Source of the DNA: Delphinus delphis
Taxonomy: Eukaryota > Chordata > Mammalia > Artiodactyla > Delphinidae
Assembly (NCBI RefSeq): GCF_949987515.2
Contig: NC_082698.1
Coordinates: 5,556,455 to 5,620,454, forward strand
Reading direction: 5' to 3'
DNA: 64,000 nucleotides
Part shown: piece by piece, positions 9,813 to 22,214 of the stretch
Numbering within the stretch: position 1 is the stretch's first letter
How the letters are laid out: each line of letters opens with the position of its first letter
Program-made: the position numbers and the translations under genes
Notes under the pieces: generated by a model
The model's input: the letters and a program-made list of their open reading frames with translations, nothing else
What the model was told of the DNA's origin: nothing
Database searches by the model: none

Positions 9813-12343
9813 TAGGCTGTAATTCCTTTTAGGTCCTCTCAGCTGACAGAGCAGTCATATATGCATGTACTAGTCCATGTGTATGTACATATCTATAAAT
9901 ATTGCTACGTGTAGCCATCTGTATCTACAGCAAGCTGAACATGAGTTTAGCATACTCCTACCTCTAACTCTAATCCATTCCCATTCTAACAGTGAGAAAC
10001 CGGACTCCAGCCATTTATTAACTGCTTACTTTCATTATATTTGTATAACGGTTTCAGAATTGCTAATGCATATCCCCACGGGAACAAGTTTATCAACTAA
10101 GGTGCTTATGTATAGGTTACGTGTATAGCCGCTACTCATTTCCAAAGTTTCTTAGGTCAGCACCTTATTCCCCATCCTAGTCAGATTGTTGCATATATTT
10201 TTACTGCATTTAGAGTCTTCTGTCACATTCTGACTTCCATCCTGGGACCCCCAACATCCTCAGTGATTTTTTATAAATTTGCCTAATTTGCGTACTTTAA
10301 GGTTTCCTCTTTGGGCTGTCAAGTTCTACAGGTTTTGGTAAACAGTAAATGTTCCTGTTTTGTATTCATCATTATAGTATCATACAGAATAGGTTTGTTG
10401 TCCTAAAAATCCTGTGTGCTTCACCTAATCAACCAGCACACCCTGACTTGGATCTCCTGTCAACCATAGATCTGTTTATTGTCTCTATTGTTGGCCTTTT
10501 CCCCAACATCATATAATTGTACAGATATACCATAGTTTGTTTATCCCTTCACCTACTGATGGACTTTTTGGTTGCTTCCCGTTTTGGGCAAATATGAATG
10601 AAGCTGCTATAAACGTGTAGGTGCAGTTTTTTGTGTGAGCATGAGTTTTCAAATCATTTGGGTAAATACCTATGAAGGTAATTGCTAGATCTTATGGTAA
10701 GACTGTGTTTAGTTGTGTAAGAAACTGACAAACTGTCTTCCAAAGGAGCTATACCGTTTTGCATTTCCTACAGCAATGATTGAGAATTCCTGTTTTTCTG
10801 CATTCTTTCCAGCAGTTGGTACTGTCAGTCTTTTGGATTCTAACCATTCAAATAGGTGTGCAGTGGTGTCTCATTGTTGCTTTAGCCTGCAATTCCCTAA
10901 GGACAAATGTTGAGCACCTTTTCATATACTTATTTGCCATATGTTTATCTTCTTTGTAGAGACGTCATTTCAGATCTTTTGCCCATCTTTAACTTGGGTT
11001 TTCTGTTTCCTTATTGTTGAGTTTTAAGAGTTCTTTGCCTATTTTGGATACAAATCCTTTATCAAATAAGTATTTTGAAAATATTTCCTCCCCATCTGTG
11101 GCTTATCTTTGCATTCTCTTATCAGTGTCTTGTGCAGAGCATGTTTTAACTATAATAAAGTTCAACTTACCAATTTTTTTCTTTCAGGAATCATTCCATT
11201 GATGTTGTATTTAAAAACTCATCCCCAAACCCAAGGTCATATAGATTTTCTTCAAGAAGGTTAATAGTTGGGCATTTTACATTTAGGTCTATGATCCATC
11301 TGGAGTTAATTTTTGTGTAAGGTGTAAGGTCTGTGTCTAGGTTATTATTTTTGGATACAGTACTGTTTTTTTTTAAACCATTTTTTAAATACAGTACTGT
11401 TTTTGAAAAAACTACCTTTTTCCATTTAATTGTCTTTGCTTCTTTGTCAAAGATCAGTTGACTAGATTTTTGTGGGTGTATTTTTGGACTTTTAATTTTG
11501 TCCCATTGATCTATGTGCCTGTTCTTTTACCAATATTGTGCTGTCTTGATTACTGTAGCCTTACAGTAACTCGTGAAATTAGGAGGTGTGAGTCTTCCAA
11601 TTTAGTTCTCCTTCAGTATTGTGTATGCTATTCTAGGTCTTTTGCCTTTTCCCATAAACTTTAAAATTATTTTGTAAATATCTACAAAATAGCATGCTCA
11701 TGTTTTGACTGGGATTAAGTTGAATCTTTAGATCGCATTGGGAAGAAGTTACATCTTAACAATATTGAGTCTTCCATTCCATAAACATGGAACATCTCTC
11801 TATATAGATTCTCTTGATTTTCGTCAGTGTCTTACAGTTCTCTGCATATAGATCTTACACATTTTTGGTTAGATTTGTACGTAAGCATTTTACTTTTTGG
11901 ATGCTACTGTCAATTATTTTCTTTATTATTTCAAATGGCAATTGTTCATTGCTGGCAAAAGAGAGCAATTGACTTTTGTCTATTAACTGTGTATCTTATA
12001 ATCTTGCTATCCTCTTTTATTAGTTCCAGGAGGTTTTTTTTCTTTTCTTTTTTTTTTTTGGTTGTAGTTTCTTTTTTGGTTGATTGGAATTTTTATACAT
12101 AACCATGTCGTCTTAAAACAAAGAAGTTTTGTTTCTTCCTTTCCACTCTGTAGACCGTTTACTTTCTTTTCTTACCTCATTTTGCCAACTTGCACTTCCT
12201 GTGTGATGTTGAATAGGAGCGGTGAGAGAGAACATCCTTGTCTTATTCCTGATTTTAGGGAGACAGTGTTCAGTTTCTCACCATTAATTATAATATTAGC
12301 TGTTACACTTAATAGTTACCTATAAAAACTAAATAGATTTTTA

Positions 12344-12424
12344 AATTTTTATTTTTTTGAAGTGTAGTTGATTTGCAATGTTGTGTTAGTTTCAGGTGTA
12401 CAGTACAGTGGTTCAGTTATACAT

Positions 12425-12455
<31 letters not shown>

Positions 12456-12464
12456 CATATATAT
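12344..12464 (-). mobile_element. Truncated L1 3' end
   Basis: About 120 bp of L1 3' terminus with a CA/TA microsatellite at its truncated side. Flanks CTAAATAGATTTTTA (12329-12343) and CTTAAATAGGTTTTTA (12465-12480) are the target duplication. Confidence 0.8.
12424..12464. repeat. (CA)n(TA)n microsatellite
   Basis: CA repeats followed by TA repeats at the truncated end of the small L1 insert. Confidence 0.85.
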
Positions 12465-14478
12465 CTTAAATAGGTTTTTATAGATGTTCTTTGTCAGACT
12501 GAGGAAGTTACCCTTCATTCCTAGTTTGCTGGGAATTTAAAAAAAAAATCATGAATGTGTGTAGATTTTGTCAGATGCTTTTTCCATGCCAATCGATATG
12601 ACAATATGATTTTTCTTCTTTAGTCTGTTGATATGGTGGATTACATTGGTTGATTTTCAAATGTTCAACCAACCTTGCATTCCTGGAATAATAATCCCAC
12701 TTGGTTGTAGAATAGAATACATTATACATTGTTGGATCAAATTTTCTAATATTTTTTGAGGATTTTTGAATATGTGTTCATGTGAGATATTGGTCTGTAA
12801 TTTTCCTTTCTTTTAATTTCTTTTTTTTGATTTTGTTTTAGGGTAATGCTGGCTTCATAGAATGAATTAGGAAATGTTCCCTCTGCTTTTATTCTCTTGG
12901 AGACATTGTGGAGAATTGGCCTTATGTCTTACTTAAATGTTTGGTAAAATTCACCCATGAAACTATCTGGATCTGGTGCTTCTTTTTTGGAAGGATATTA
13001 ATTATTCATTCAATTTCTTTAAAAGTCATAAGGGTATTCAGGTTATCTGCGTCTCCTTTTTATTAGTTTTATTAGTTTGAGTTTTATTAGTTTGCCTCTT
13101 TCAAGGAATTGGTCCATTTCATCTAAAATATTAAATTTGTGGGCATAGAGTTGTTTGTAGACTTTCATTGTTATCTATTTAATGTCCACTGTATCAGTAG
13201 TGATGAACCTTCCAGATTTATGATACTGATAATTTGTGCCTTCTCTTCTTGCCTTAGTTAGCTTGGCTAGATCTTTATCCATATTCTTAATCTTGCCAAA
13301 GAACCAGCTTTGGGTTTTATAGATTTTTCTCACTTATTTTCCTGTTTTCAATTTTATCGATTTTTGCTCTAATTTTCATTGTTTCTTTTCCTTTCTTGCT
13401 TTAGGATTCTCTTGATTTTCCTTCTCTAGTTTTCTAAGATGAAAGTTTAGATTATTGATATTCTAGTTTTCTTCTTTTCCAATGAGTACATTTTAATGCT
13501 GTGCATTTTTCTCTAAGCACTGATTTTACTATCTCCCACACATTTTGATAGGTTGTGATCTCATTTTAATTTAGTTCATAATATTTTTACATTTCTCTTG
13601 ATACTTCCTCTTGGAGCCACGTATTATTTAGAAATGTGTTGCTCAATTGCCAAATATTTGGGGGCTTCCACCTATTTTTCTGTTACCGGTTACTAGCTTA
13701 ATCCCTTTGTGGCCCAAGAACACACGTTGCGTGATTTCTATTCCTTTTAAGTTATTCAGATGTATTTCCTGGCCCAGAACATGGTCCATTTTGCTGAATA
13801 TTCCATGAGAGCTTAGAAGAAGGTATATTCTACTGTTGTTGGATAGAGTATTCTATAAATGGCAATTAGATCAAGTTGATTGATAGTATTATTCAGGTCC
13901 ATTGTGTCCTTACTTATTTTCTGTCTGCTTGGGCTATCAGTTACTGACAAGAAGGTATTGAATTCCAACTTTAACAGTGGATTTGACTATTTCTTCATTC
14001 AGTTGTATCAAATTTTGCTTCATGTATTTCAATGCCTTCTTCGTAAGTACATACATCTTTAGAACTGTTACATGTCTTCTTTGAGAAATAGCCCCTGTAT
14101 CATTATGTAGTGCCCCTGATAATTTTCCTTGTTTTAAAATCTGCATTGAAATTAATATAGCTACTCCAGCTTTCTTTAGAATAGTATTAGCATGGTCTAT
14201 CTTTTCCAATCTTTTACATTAAACTTTATGTTTATAGTCACTTTCATGTAGATAACATATATTGTGGTCTTTTTTTCTCTGACAGTCTATTTTAATCATA
14301 TTTAATGTGATTACTGATATATTTGGATTAATGTATCGACCATGGTTGTAACCATTTTCTATATATCGTCAGAGACTTCTTTCCTGCCTTCTCCGATTTT
14401 ATTTGAGCATTTCATATGATTAAATTTTATCTGCTCTCTTAGCATAGCAAGTATGCTTCTTAAAAAATTGTTGCTCTA

Positions 14479-14782
14479 GGGGCTTCCCTGGTGGCGCAGT
14501 GGTTGAGAATCTGCCTGCTAATGCAGGGGACACGGGTTCGAGCCCTGGTCTGGGAGGATCCCACATGCCGCGGAGCAACTGGGCCCGTGAGCCACAACTA
14601 CTGAGCCTGCGGGTCTGGAGCCTGTGCTCCTCAACAAGAGAGGCCGCGACAGTGAGAGGCCTGCGCACCGCGATGAAGAGTGGTCCCCGCTCACCGCAAC
14701 CAGAGAAAGCCCTCGCACAGAAACGAAGACCCAACACAGCCGAAACTAAATAAATAAATAAATTTATAAAAAAAAAAAAAAT
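14479..14782 (+). mobile_element. CHR SINE, long form, plus strand
   Basis: A complete long CHR SINE with tRNA-like head, A- and B-box-like motifs (TGGCGCAGTGG and GGGTTCGAGCC), the long body and an (AAAT)n/poly-A tail. Duplications of TTAAAAATTGTTGCTCTA lie at 14460-14478 and 14783-14800, differing by one A. Confidence 0.93.
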
Positions 14783-15633
14783 TTAAAAATTGTTGCTCTA
14801 AGAGTTTACAAAACTCACTTTTAAACTAATTTAAGTCTACCTACAAATAACATTATTCTACTTTATATGTAGTGAGGTTATCTTGTAAAAGAGAATTCCC
14901 AACTTCTCCCTTCCATCCTTATGACCTTGCTGCCATTCATTTCATTTACTTATTTGCTGTAATCACCTAATACGTTGTTATTATTACTACTTCAAACAAA
15001 TAGTTATCTCTTAGATCAATTAAGAATAAAACATATTTTCTTTACCTTCATTTATTCCTTCTCCGATGCTCTTCCTTTTTTTTTTTTTAATGTAGATACA
15101 AGTCTTGGATCTACATCATTTTCCTTCTGCGTGAGAAAATCTTTTAATGTTTCTTGCAGAACAGGTGATGGATTTCCTCAGTTTATGTTTATATGAGTAA
15201 ATCTTTCTTTTTCTTTCACTTTTGAAGAGTGATTTCTCTGAACATGGAATTCTAGATTGACATTTTTGTTATTTCAACAGAAAAGCTTTGACTCCATTCT
15301 CTCTTGTGTGGTTTATGGTGGAATGGCTGCTAAAATTCTGTTTCATCTGATAAAGTGTTTTTTTCCCCTCCTGCTGCCTTCATTCAATAATTTGTCTTTG
15401 TCATTGGTTTTCTGCCGTTTGAATATGTTATGCCTGCATGTAGATATTTTTTGGCATTTATTCTGCTTAATGTTCTCTGTTATTCTGGATCTGGGATTTG
15501 GAGCAATTATTATTAATTTTGGAAAGTTCTTTGCCATAATTATTCAGCTATTTCTTCTGTTCCACTCTCTTTCTTCCTTCAGGTATTCCAATTATGCATT
15601 TATTATACCTGTTGAAATTGTCCCATCACTCTA

Positions 15634-15750
15634 TTTTTTTTTTTCTTTTTGGCCACACAGCAGGTTATGTGGGATCTCAGTTCCCCGACCTGGGATTGAA
15701 CCCAGGCCATGGCAGTGAAAGCCCAGAATCCTAACCAGGAAACTCCCCTT
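15634..15750 (-). mobile_element. tRNA-head-only SINE (CHR-1/Bov-tA-like)
   Basis: Short SINE with TTTTTGGCCACACAG near its tail and a diverged head. Perfect duplication TCCCATCACTCTA at 15621-15633 and 15751-15763. It lies in the ORF1-like part of the old L1. Confidence 0.88.
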
Positions 15751-15826
15751 TCCCATCACTCTAGAATGTTCTGGGGATTTTGTTTTTCATTCTTTGAATT
15801 TTAGTTTGTAAAGCTTCGATTGACCT

Positions 15827-15884
15827 ATTTTCTTCTTTAAGTATAATTGATTTACAATGTTATATTAATTACAGGTGTATATCT
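15827..15884 (-). mobile_element. Ultra-short L1 3' end
   Basis: About 55 bp of L1 3' terminus (AAGTATAATTGATTTACAAT) between two copies of ATTGACCT (15819-15826 and 15885-15892). The younger L1 inserted just a few bases to its right. Confidence 0.7.
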
Positions 15885-16266
15885 ATTGACCTTTGTTTTT
15901 GAACATCTTTATTAGAGTATAATTGCTTTACAATGTTGTGTTAGTTGCTGCTGTATAACAAAGTGAATCAGCTATATGTATACATATATCCCCATATACC
16001 CTCCCTCTTGCGTCTCCCTCCCATCCTCCCTATCCCACCCCTCTAGGTGGTCACAAAGCACTGAGCTGATCTCCCTGTGCTATATGGCTGCTTCTCACTA
16101 GCTATCTATTTTACGTTTGGTAGTGTTTGTATGTCAATGCTACTCTCTCACTTCATCCCAGCTTACCCTTCCCCCTTCCCGTGTCCTCAAGTCTATTGTC
16201 TACATCTGTGTCTTTATTCCTGTCCTGCCCCTAGGTTCATCAGAACAATTTTTTTTTTTTTAGATT

Positions 16267-19200
16267 TCATATATATGTGTTTAGCATATGGTATGTGTTT
16301 TTCTCTTTCTGACTTACTTCACTCTGTAGGACAGACTCTAGGTCCATCCACCTCACTACAAATAACTCAGTTTTGTTTCTTTTTATGGCTGAGTAATATT
16401 CCATTGTATATATGTGCCACATCTTCTTTATCCATTCATCTGTCGAAGCAACTTAGGTTGCTTCCATGTCCTGGCTATTGTAAATAGAGCTGCAATGAAC
16501 ATTTTGGTACATGACACTTTTTGAATTATGGTTTTCTCAGGGTATATGCCCAGTAGTGGGATTGCTGGGTCATACGGTAGTTCTATGTTTAGTTTTTTAA
16601 GGAACCTCCATACTGTTCCCCATAGTGGCTGTATCAATTTACATTCCCACCAACAGTACAAGAGGGTTCCCTTTTCTCCACACCCTCTCCAGCATTTATT
16701 GTCTGTAGATTTTTTTGGTGATGGCCATTCTGACCAGTGTGAGGTGATACCTCATTGTAGTTTTGATTTGCATTTCTCTGATGATTAGTGATGTTGAGAA
16801 TCCTTTAATGTGTTTGTTGGCAATCTGTATATCTTCTTTGTAGAAATGTCTATTTAGGTCTTCTGCCCATTTTTGGATTGGGTGGTTTATTTTTTTGATA
16901 TTGAGCGGCATGAGCTGCTTGTTCATTTTGGAGATTAATCCTTTGTCAGTTGCTGCATTTGCAAATATTTTCTCCCATTCTGAGGGTTGTCTTTTTGTCT
17001 TGTTTATGGTTTCCTTTGCTGTGCAAAAGCTTTGAAGTTTCATTAGGTCCCATTTGTTTATTTTTGTTTTTATTTCCATTTCTCTAGGAGGTGGGTCAAA
17101 AAGGATCTTGCTGTGAGTTATGTCATAGAGTGTTCTGCCTATGTTTTCCTATAAGAGTTTTACAGTGTCTGGCCTTACATTTAGGTCTTTAATCCATTTT
17201 GAGTTTATTTTTGTGTATGGTGTTAGAGAGTGTTCTAATTTCATTCTTTTAATGCAGCTGTCCAGTTTTCCTAGCACCACTTATTGAAGAGGCTGTCTTT
17301 TCTCCATTGTATATTCTTGCCTCCTTTATCAAAGATAAGGTGATGATATGTGCATGGGTTTATCTCTGGGCTTTCTATCCTGTTCCATTGATCTATATTT
17401 CTGTTTTAGTGCCAGTACCATATTGTCTTGATTACTGTAGTTTTGAAGTATAGTCTGAAGTCAGGGAGTCTGATTCCGCCCGCTCCATTTTTTTCCCTCA
17501 AGACTGCTTTGGCTATTCCGGGTCTTTTGTGTCTCCATACAAATTTTAAGATTTTTTGTTCTAGTTCCGTAAAAAATGCCATTGGTAATTTGATAGGGAT
17601 TGCATTGAATCTGTAGATTCCTTTGGGTAGTATAGTCATATTCACAGTGTTGATTCTTCCAATCCAAGAACATGATATATCTCTCCATCTGTTGGTATCA
17701 TCTTTAATTTCTTTCATCTGTGTCTTATAGTTTTCTGCATACAGGTCTTTTGTATCCCTAGGTAGGTTTATTCCTAGGTATTTTATTCTTTTTGTTGCAG
17801 TGGTAAATGGGAGTGTTTCCTTAATTTCTCTTTCAGATTTTTCATCATTAGTGTATAGGAATGCAAGTGATTTCTGTGGATTAATTTTGTATCCTGCAAC
17901 TTTACCAGATTCATTGATTAGCTCTCGTAGTTTTCTGGTGGCATCTTTAGGATTCTCTATGTATAGTATCATGTCATCTTCAAACAGTGACAGTTTTACT
18001 TCTTCTTTTCCAATTTGTATTCCTTTTATTTCTTTTTATTCTCTGATTGCCGTGGCTAGGACTTCCAAAACTATGTTGAATAATAGTGGTAAGAGTGGAC
18101 ATCCTTGTCTTGTTCCTGATCTTAGAGGAAATGCTTTCAGTTTTTTACTATTGAGAATGCTGTTTGCTGTGGGTTTGTCCTATATGGCCTTTATTATGTT
18201 GAGGTAGGTTCCCTCTATGCCCACTTTCTGAAGAGTTTTTATCATAAATGGGTGTTGAATTTTGTCAAAAGGTTTTTCTGCATCTCTTGAGATGATCATA
18301 TGGTTTTTATTCCTCAGTTTGTTAATATAGTGTATCACATTGATTGATTTGCATATATTGAAGAATCCTTGTGTCCCTGGGATAAATCCCACTTGATTAC
18401 AATGTATGATCCTTTTAATGTGTTCTTGGATTCTGTTTTCTAGTATTTTGTTGAGGATTTTTGCATCTATATTCATCAGTGATGTTGGTCTGTAATTTTC
18501 TTTTTTTGTAGTATCTTTGTCTGGTTTTGGTATCAGGGTGATGGTGGCCTCATAGAATGTGTTTGGGAGTGTTCCTTCCTCTGCAATTAGTTGGAAGAGT
18601 TTGAGAAGGATGGGTGTTAGCTCTTCTGAAAATGTATGATAGAATTCACCTGTGAAGTCATCTGGTCCTGGACTTTTGTTTGTTGGAAGAATTTTAATCA
18701 CAGTTTCAATTTCATTACTGGTGATTGGTCTGTTCATATTTTCTATTTCTTCCTGGTTCTGTCTTGGAAGATTATACCTTTCTAAGAATTTGTCCATTTC
18801 TTCCAGGTTGTCCATTTTCCATTTTATTGGCAGAGTTGCTTGTAGTAGTCTCTTAGGATGCTTTGTATTTCTGCAGTGTCTGTTGTAACTTCTCCTTTTT
18901 CATTTCTAATTTTATTGATTTGAGTCCTCTCCCTCTTTTTCTTGATTAGTCTGACTAATCGTTTATCAATTTTGTTTATCTTCTCGAAGAACCAGCTTTT
19001 AGTTTTATTGATCTTTGCTATTGTTTTCTTTGTTTCTATTTCATTTATTTCTGTTCTGTTCTTTATGATTTTTTCCTTCTGCTAACTTTGGGTTTTGTTT
19101 GTTTTTCTTTCTCTAGTTCCTTTAGGTGTAAGGTTAGATTGTTTATTTGAGATTTTTCTTGTTTCTTAAGGTAGGCTTGTAAAGCTATAAACTTCCCTCT

Positions 19201-20287
19201 TAGAACTGCTTTTGCTGCATCCCATAGGTTTTAGATCATCTTGTTTTCATTGTCATTTGTCTCTAGGTATTTTTTGATTTCATCAGTGATCTCTTGGTTA
19301 TTTAGTAATGTATTGTTTAGCCTCCATGTGTTTGTGTTTTTTACGTTTTTTCCCCTGTTACTGATTTCTAATCTCACAGCGTTGTGGTCAGAAAAGATGC
19401 TTGATATGATTTCAATTTTCTTAAATTTACTGAGGCTTGGTTTGTGACCCAAGATGTGATCTATCCTGGAGAATGTTCTGTGTGCCCTTGAGAAGAAAGT
19501 GTAATCTGCTGTTTTTGGATGGAACGTCCTATAAATATCAATTAAATCTATCTGGTCTACTGTGTCATTTAAAACTTGTGTTTCCTTATTAATTTTCTGT
19601 TTGGATGATCTGTCCATTGGTGTAAGTGAGGTCTAATGTCCCACACTATTATTGTGTTACTGCCCATTTCCTCTTTAATAGCTGTTAGCGTTTGCCTTAT
19701 ATATTGAGGTGCTCCTATGTTGGGTGCATATATATTTATGATTTTTGTACCTTCTTTTTGGATTGATCCCCTGGTCATCATGTAGTGTCCTTCCTTGTCT
19801 CTTGTAACATTCTTTATTTTAAAGTCTATTTTATCTGATACGAGTATTGCTACTCCAGCTTTCTTTTCATTTCCATTGGCATGGAATATCTTTTTCCATC
19901 CCCTCAGTTTCAGTCTGTATTGTCCCTAGGTCTGAAGTGGGTCTCTTATAGACAGCATATATATGGGTCTTGTTTTTGTATGCATTCAGGAAGCCTGTGT
20001 CTTTTGGTTGGAGCATTTAATCCATTCACGTTTAAGGTAATTTTTTTTTTTTTTTTTTTGCAGTACACGGACCTCTCACTCTTGTGGCCTCTCCCGTCGT
20101 GGAGCACAGGCTCCGGATGTGCAGGCTCAGTGGCCATGGCTCACGGGCCCAGCCACTCCGCGGCATGTGGGATCTTCCCGGACTGGGGCATGAACCCGTG
20201 TCCCCTGCATCAGCAGGCGGACTCTCAACCACTGCGTCACCAGGGAAGCCCTAAGGTAATTATTGATATGTATGTTCCTATGACCAT
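16267..20287 (-). pseudogene. L1 ORF2 (endonuclease/reverse transcriptase) pseudogene
   Basis: ORF2 normally encodes an AP-like endonuclease, reverse transcriptase and Cys-rich tail that copy L1 RNA into the genome. Start is taken as the ATG at 20285-20287, 58 bp after the ORF1 stop; the inferred stop is at 16267-16269. Without the SINE the frame is about 1,270 codons, the usual L1 length. Conserved endonuclease blocks LNVNGLNAP (after the SINE), SRIDHILGHK and SDHNAVRLEI are readable. The G-D-F-N block is shifted to read W-D-I-R. In reverse transcriptase the F-A-D-D active site reads F-E-D-D (17973-17984), with nonsense codons near 18182 and 18045. A CHR SINE splits the frame after codon 12. 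Confidence 0.88.
20043..20251 (-). mobile_element. CHR SINE in L1 ORF2 start
   Basis: Short-form CHR SINE with a poly-T at the left. TAAGGTAATT flanks it at 20033-20042 and 20252-20261. It falls between the twelfth and thirteenth codons of the L1 ORF2. It lies in the same orientation as the L1. Confidence 0.92.
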
Positions 20288-20345
20288 TTTCTTAATTGTT
20301 TTGGGTTTGTTTTTGTAGATCCTTTTCTTCTCTTGTGTTTCCCAC

Positions 20346-21155
20346 TTAGAGAAGTTCCTTTAGCATTTGTTGTAGAGCTGGTTTGGTGGTGCTGAATTCT
20401 CTTAGCTTTTGCTTGTCTGTAAAGCTTTTGATTTCTCCATTGAATCTGAATGAGATCCTTGCTGGGTAGAGTAATCTTGGTTGTACATTCTTCCCTTTTA
20501 TCACTTTAAGTATATCATGCCACTCCTTTCTGGCTTGTAGAGTTTCCGCTGAGAAATCAGCTCTTAATCTTATGGGAGTTCCATTGTATATTATTTGTCA
20601 TTTTTCCCTTTCTGCTTTCAATAATTTTTCTTTGTCTTTTTTTTTGCCAATTTGATTACTATGTGTCTTGGTGTGTTTCTCCTTGGGTTTATCCTGTATG
20701 GGACTCTGCACTTCCTCGGCTTGGTTGGCTATTTCCTTTCTCATGTTAGGGAAGTTTTCGACTGTAATGTCTTCAAATATTTTCTCTGGTCTTTTCTCTC
20801 TCTCTTCTCCTTCTGGGACCCCTATGATGCGAATGTTGTTGCATTTAATGTTGTCCCAGAGGTCTCTTAGGATGTCTTCATTTCTTTTCATTCTTTCTTC
20901 TTTATTCTGTTCCACAGCAGTGAATTCCACCATTCTGTCTTCCAGGTCACTTATCCGTTCTTCTGCCCCAGTTATTCTGCTATTGATTCCTTCTACTGTA
21001 TTTTTCATTTCAGTTATTGTATTGTTCATCTCCATTTATTTGTTCTTTAATTCTTCTACATCTTTGTTAAACATTTCTTACATCTTCTTGATCTTTGCCT
21101 CCATTCTTTTTCCGAGGTCCTGGATCATCTTCACTTGTTCCTTCATCTGGTACAT
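20346..21155 (-). pseudogene. L1 ORF1 (RNA-binding protein) pseudogene
   Basis: ORF1p is the trimeric nucleic-acid chaperone that coats L1 RNA. The readable frame 20598-21035 has a coiled-coil-like N-part and the RNA-recognition block RIIGVPEGEE. The terminal LKELL motif ends at a stop at 20346-20348. In-frame stops interrupt the N-terminal part between 21155 and 21035, and a shift or stop occurs near 20598. Confidence 0.88.
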
Positions 21156-21255
21156 AGCCCTCTGCCTTTTTATCTTGTCTATCTTTCTGTGAATGTGGTT
21201 TTTGTTCTACAGGCTGCACGATTGTAGCTCTTCTTGCTTCTGCTGTCTGCCCTCC

Positions 21256-21885
21256 AAGGATATACACTCTTTAAAAAGGATGTCAAATCATCCTGGGGCT
21301 TTTTCACACTTCTGACTGCTGACTGCTTAGGAAGTCTTCCATGACATAGAAATTTACTTGAGACTCTTTTCAATACCCAGGCTATGATGCCTTTGAAGAA
21401 TCATACCATTTCACATGAGATCTCTGAGAATTTTCTGATGCACAAGAAATATAACTTGTTGTCAACTTTAGCTTGATCGTCTTGAAGTCCAAGAAGAACT
21501 TTGACAGTCAGTGGCCCAATTATGACTTTCACCCTTTGAACCACACTCTGTTTATTGTAGGCAACAGGTGATGTTTTTGCTTTATGAAAATAAAATGCTC
21601 AGTTCGATACATTGGTTGGAATGACATTTTTGAAATGTATATTTAGTACCTGGATAAAATAGCCAAGTTTTAAAAATGCAGAAAACCTAACATTAGAAAA
21701 GACAATAAAATTAAGATCAGAGAAATATTAATGTGGAAATAAGAAAGTGTTAAGGGAACCATGACTGTAATTTGTAAAATCGATGAGTACAATGTGTGAT
21801 GTAATAACACCAGCAAACCTCTCTAATGGCCTCATTGTAGGACACTAGCTTCCTTTAAGTAGTTTCCTTCCAAATGCCTCAGAAC
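21256..21885. other. Unidentified sequence beside L1
   Basis: Not L1 and not a repeat I know. On the minus strand an open frame of 65 sense codons without an early Met runs from 21598 to a stop at 21401-21403. On the plus strand an AATAAA-like signal (AAAATAAAATG near 21588) occurs. It may be a decayed processed gene copy or plain single-copy DNA. Confidence 0.35.
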
Positions 21886-22030
21886 TATTTCTGTGAGCTC
21901 CTCCAGGGTTTCTGGATTTAGCAAATGAAAATACAGGACAACCATTTAAATGTGAATGTCAGATAAACACTGAATAATTTTTAGTACAAGTATGTCCTGT
22001 GTAGTATTTGGGTTTTGTTTATACTAAAAC
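21886..22030. repeat. Ancient interspersed repeat, family not named
   Basis: The stretch AATGAAAATACAGGACAACC to AGTACAAGTATGTCC resembles a widespread old mammalian repeat, but I cannot assign the family with confidence. Confidence 0.4.
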
Positions 22031-22214
22031 TGATTTGTTGTTAATATGAAATGAAGAGTGTTGAGGACCCGCCCACTCCCCTGCCGTGGTTTCCCACCTT
22101 GGCCTCCTGCACCTTGTGGATCCCCTCTGTGGCCTCTGCCACCAGTGCCTCTTGGGTGGGCTCCTTTGCTGGGTGCATCTGTCAGTGCTCATTTGGGCTG
22201 GGGCTGGAAGGCTG

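Larger units (their letters stand above)
7985..15830 (-). mobile_element. Old L1 (L1M-type), long antisense copy
   Basis: The 3' UTR lies at 7985 to about 10.5 kb. ORF2 then runs leftward in sense from its endonuclease (around 13.9-14.4 kb) through reverse transcriptase to its C-terminus (around 10.6-11.2 kb). ORF1-like sequence lies at about 14.8-15.8 kb. It has many stops and shifts and no long frame. It acted as the landing platform for SINEs at 8160, 8444, 9456, 14479 and 15634, and for a truncated L1 end at 12344. Confidence 0.85.
15895..21255 (-). mobile_element. Younger L1, nearly complete coding region
   Basis: An antisense L1 with its 3' UTR at 15895-16266, ORF2 at 16267-20287, a 58-bp spacer, ORF1 at 20346-21155 and about 100 bp of 5' UTR-like sequence before truncation near 21255. 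Both frames are broken, so it is a fossil, but it is clearly less decayed than the L1 to its left. It is split once, by a CHR SINE at 20043. Confidence 0.9.

Noticed and set aside
14479..14560. tRNA gene at SINE heads
   Set aside because: The A- and B-box-like motifs belong to the tRNA-derived head of CHR SINEs, which lacks a proper tRNA cloverleaf and has a SINE body and A tail.
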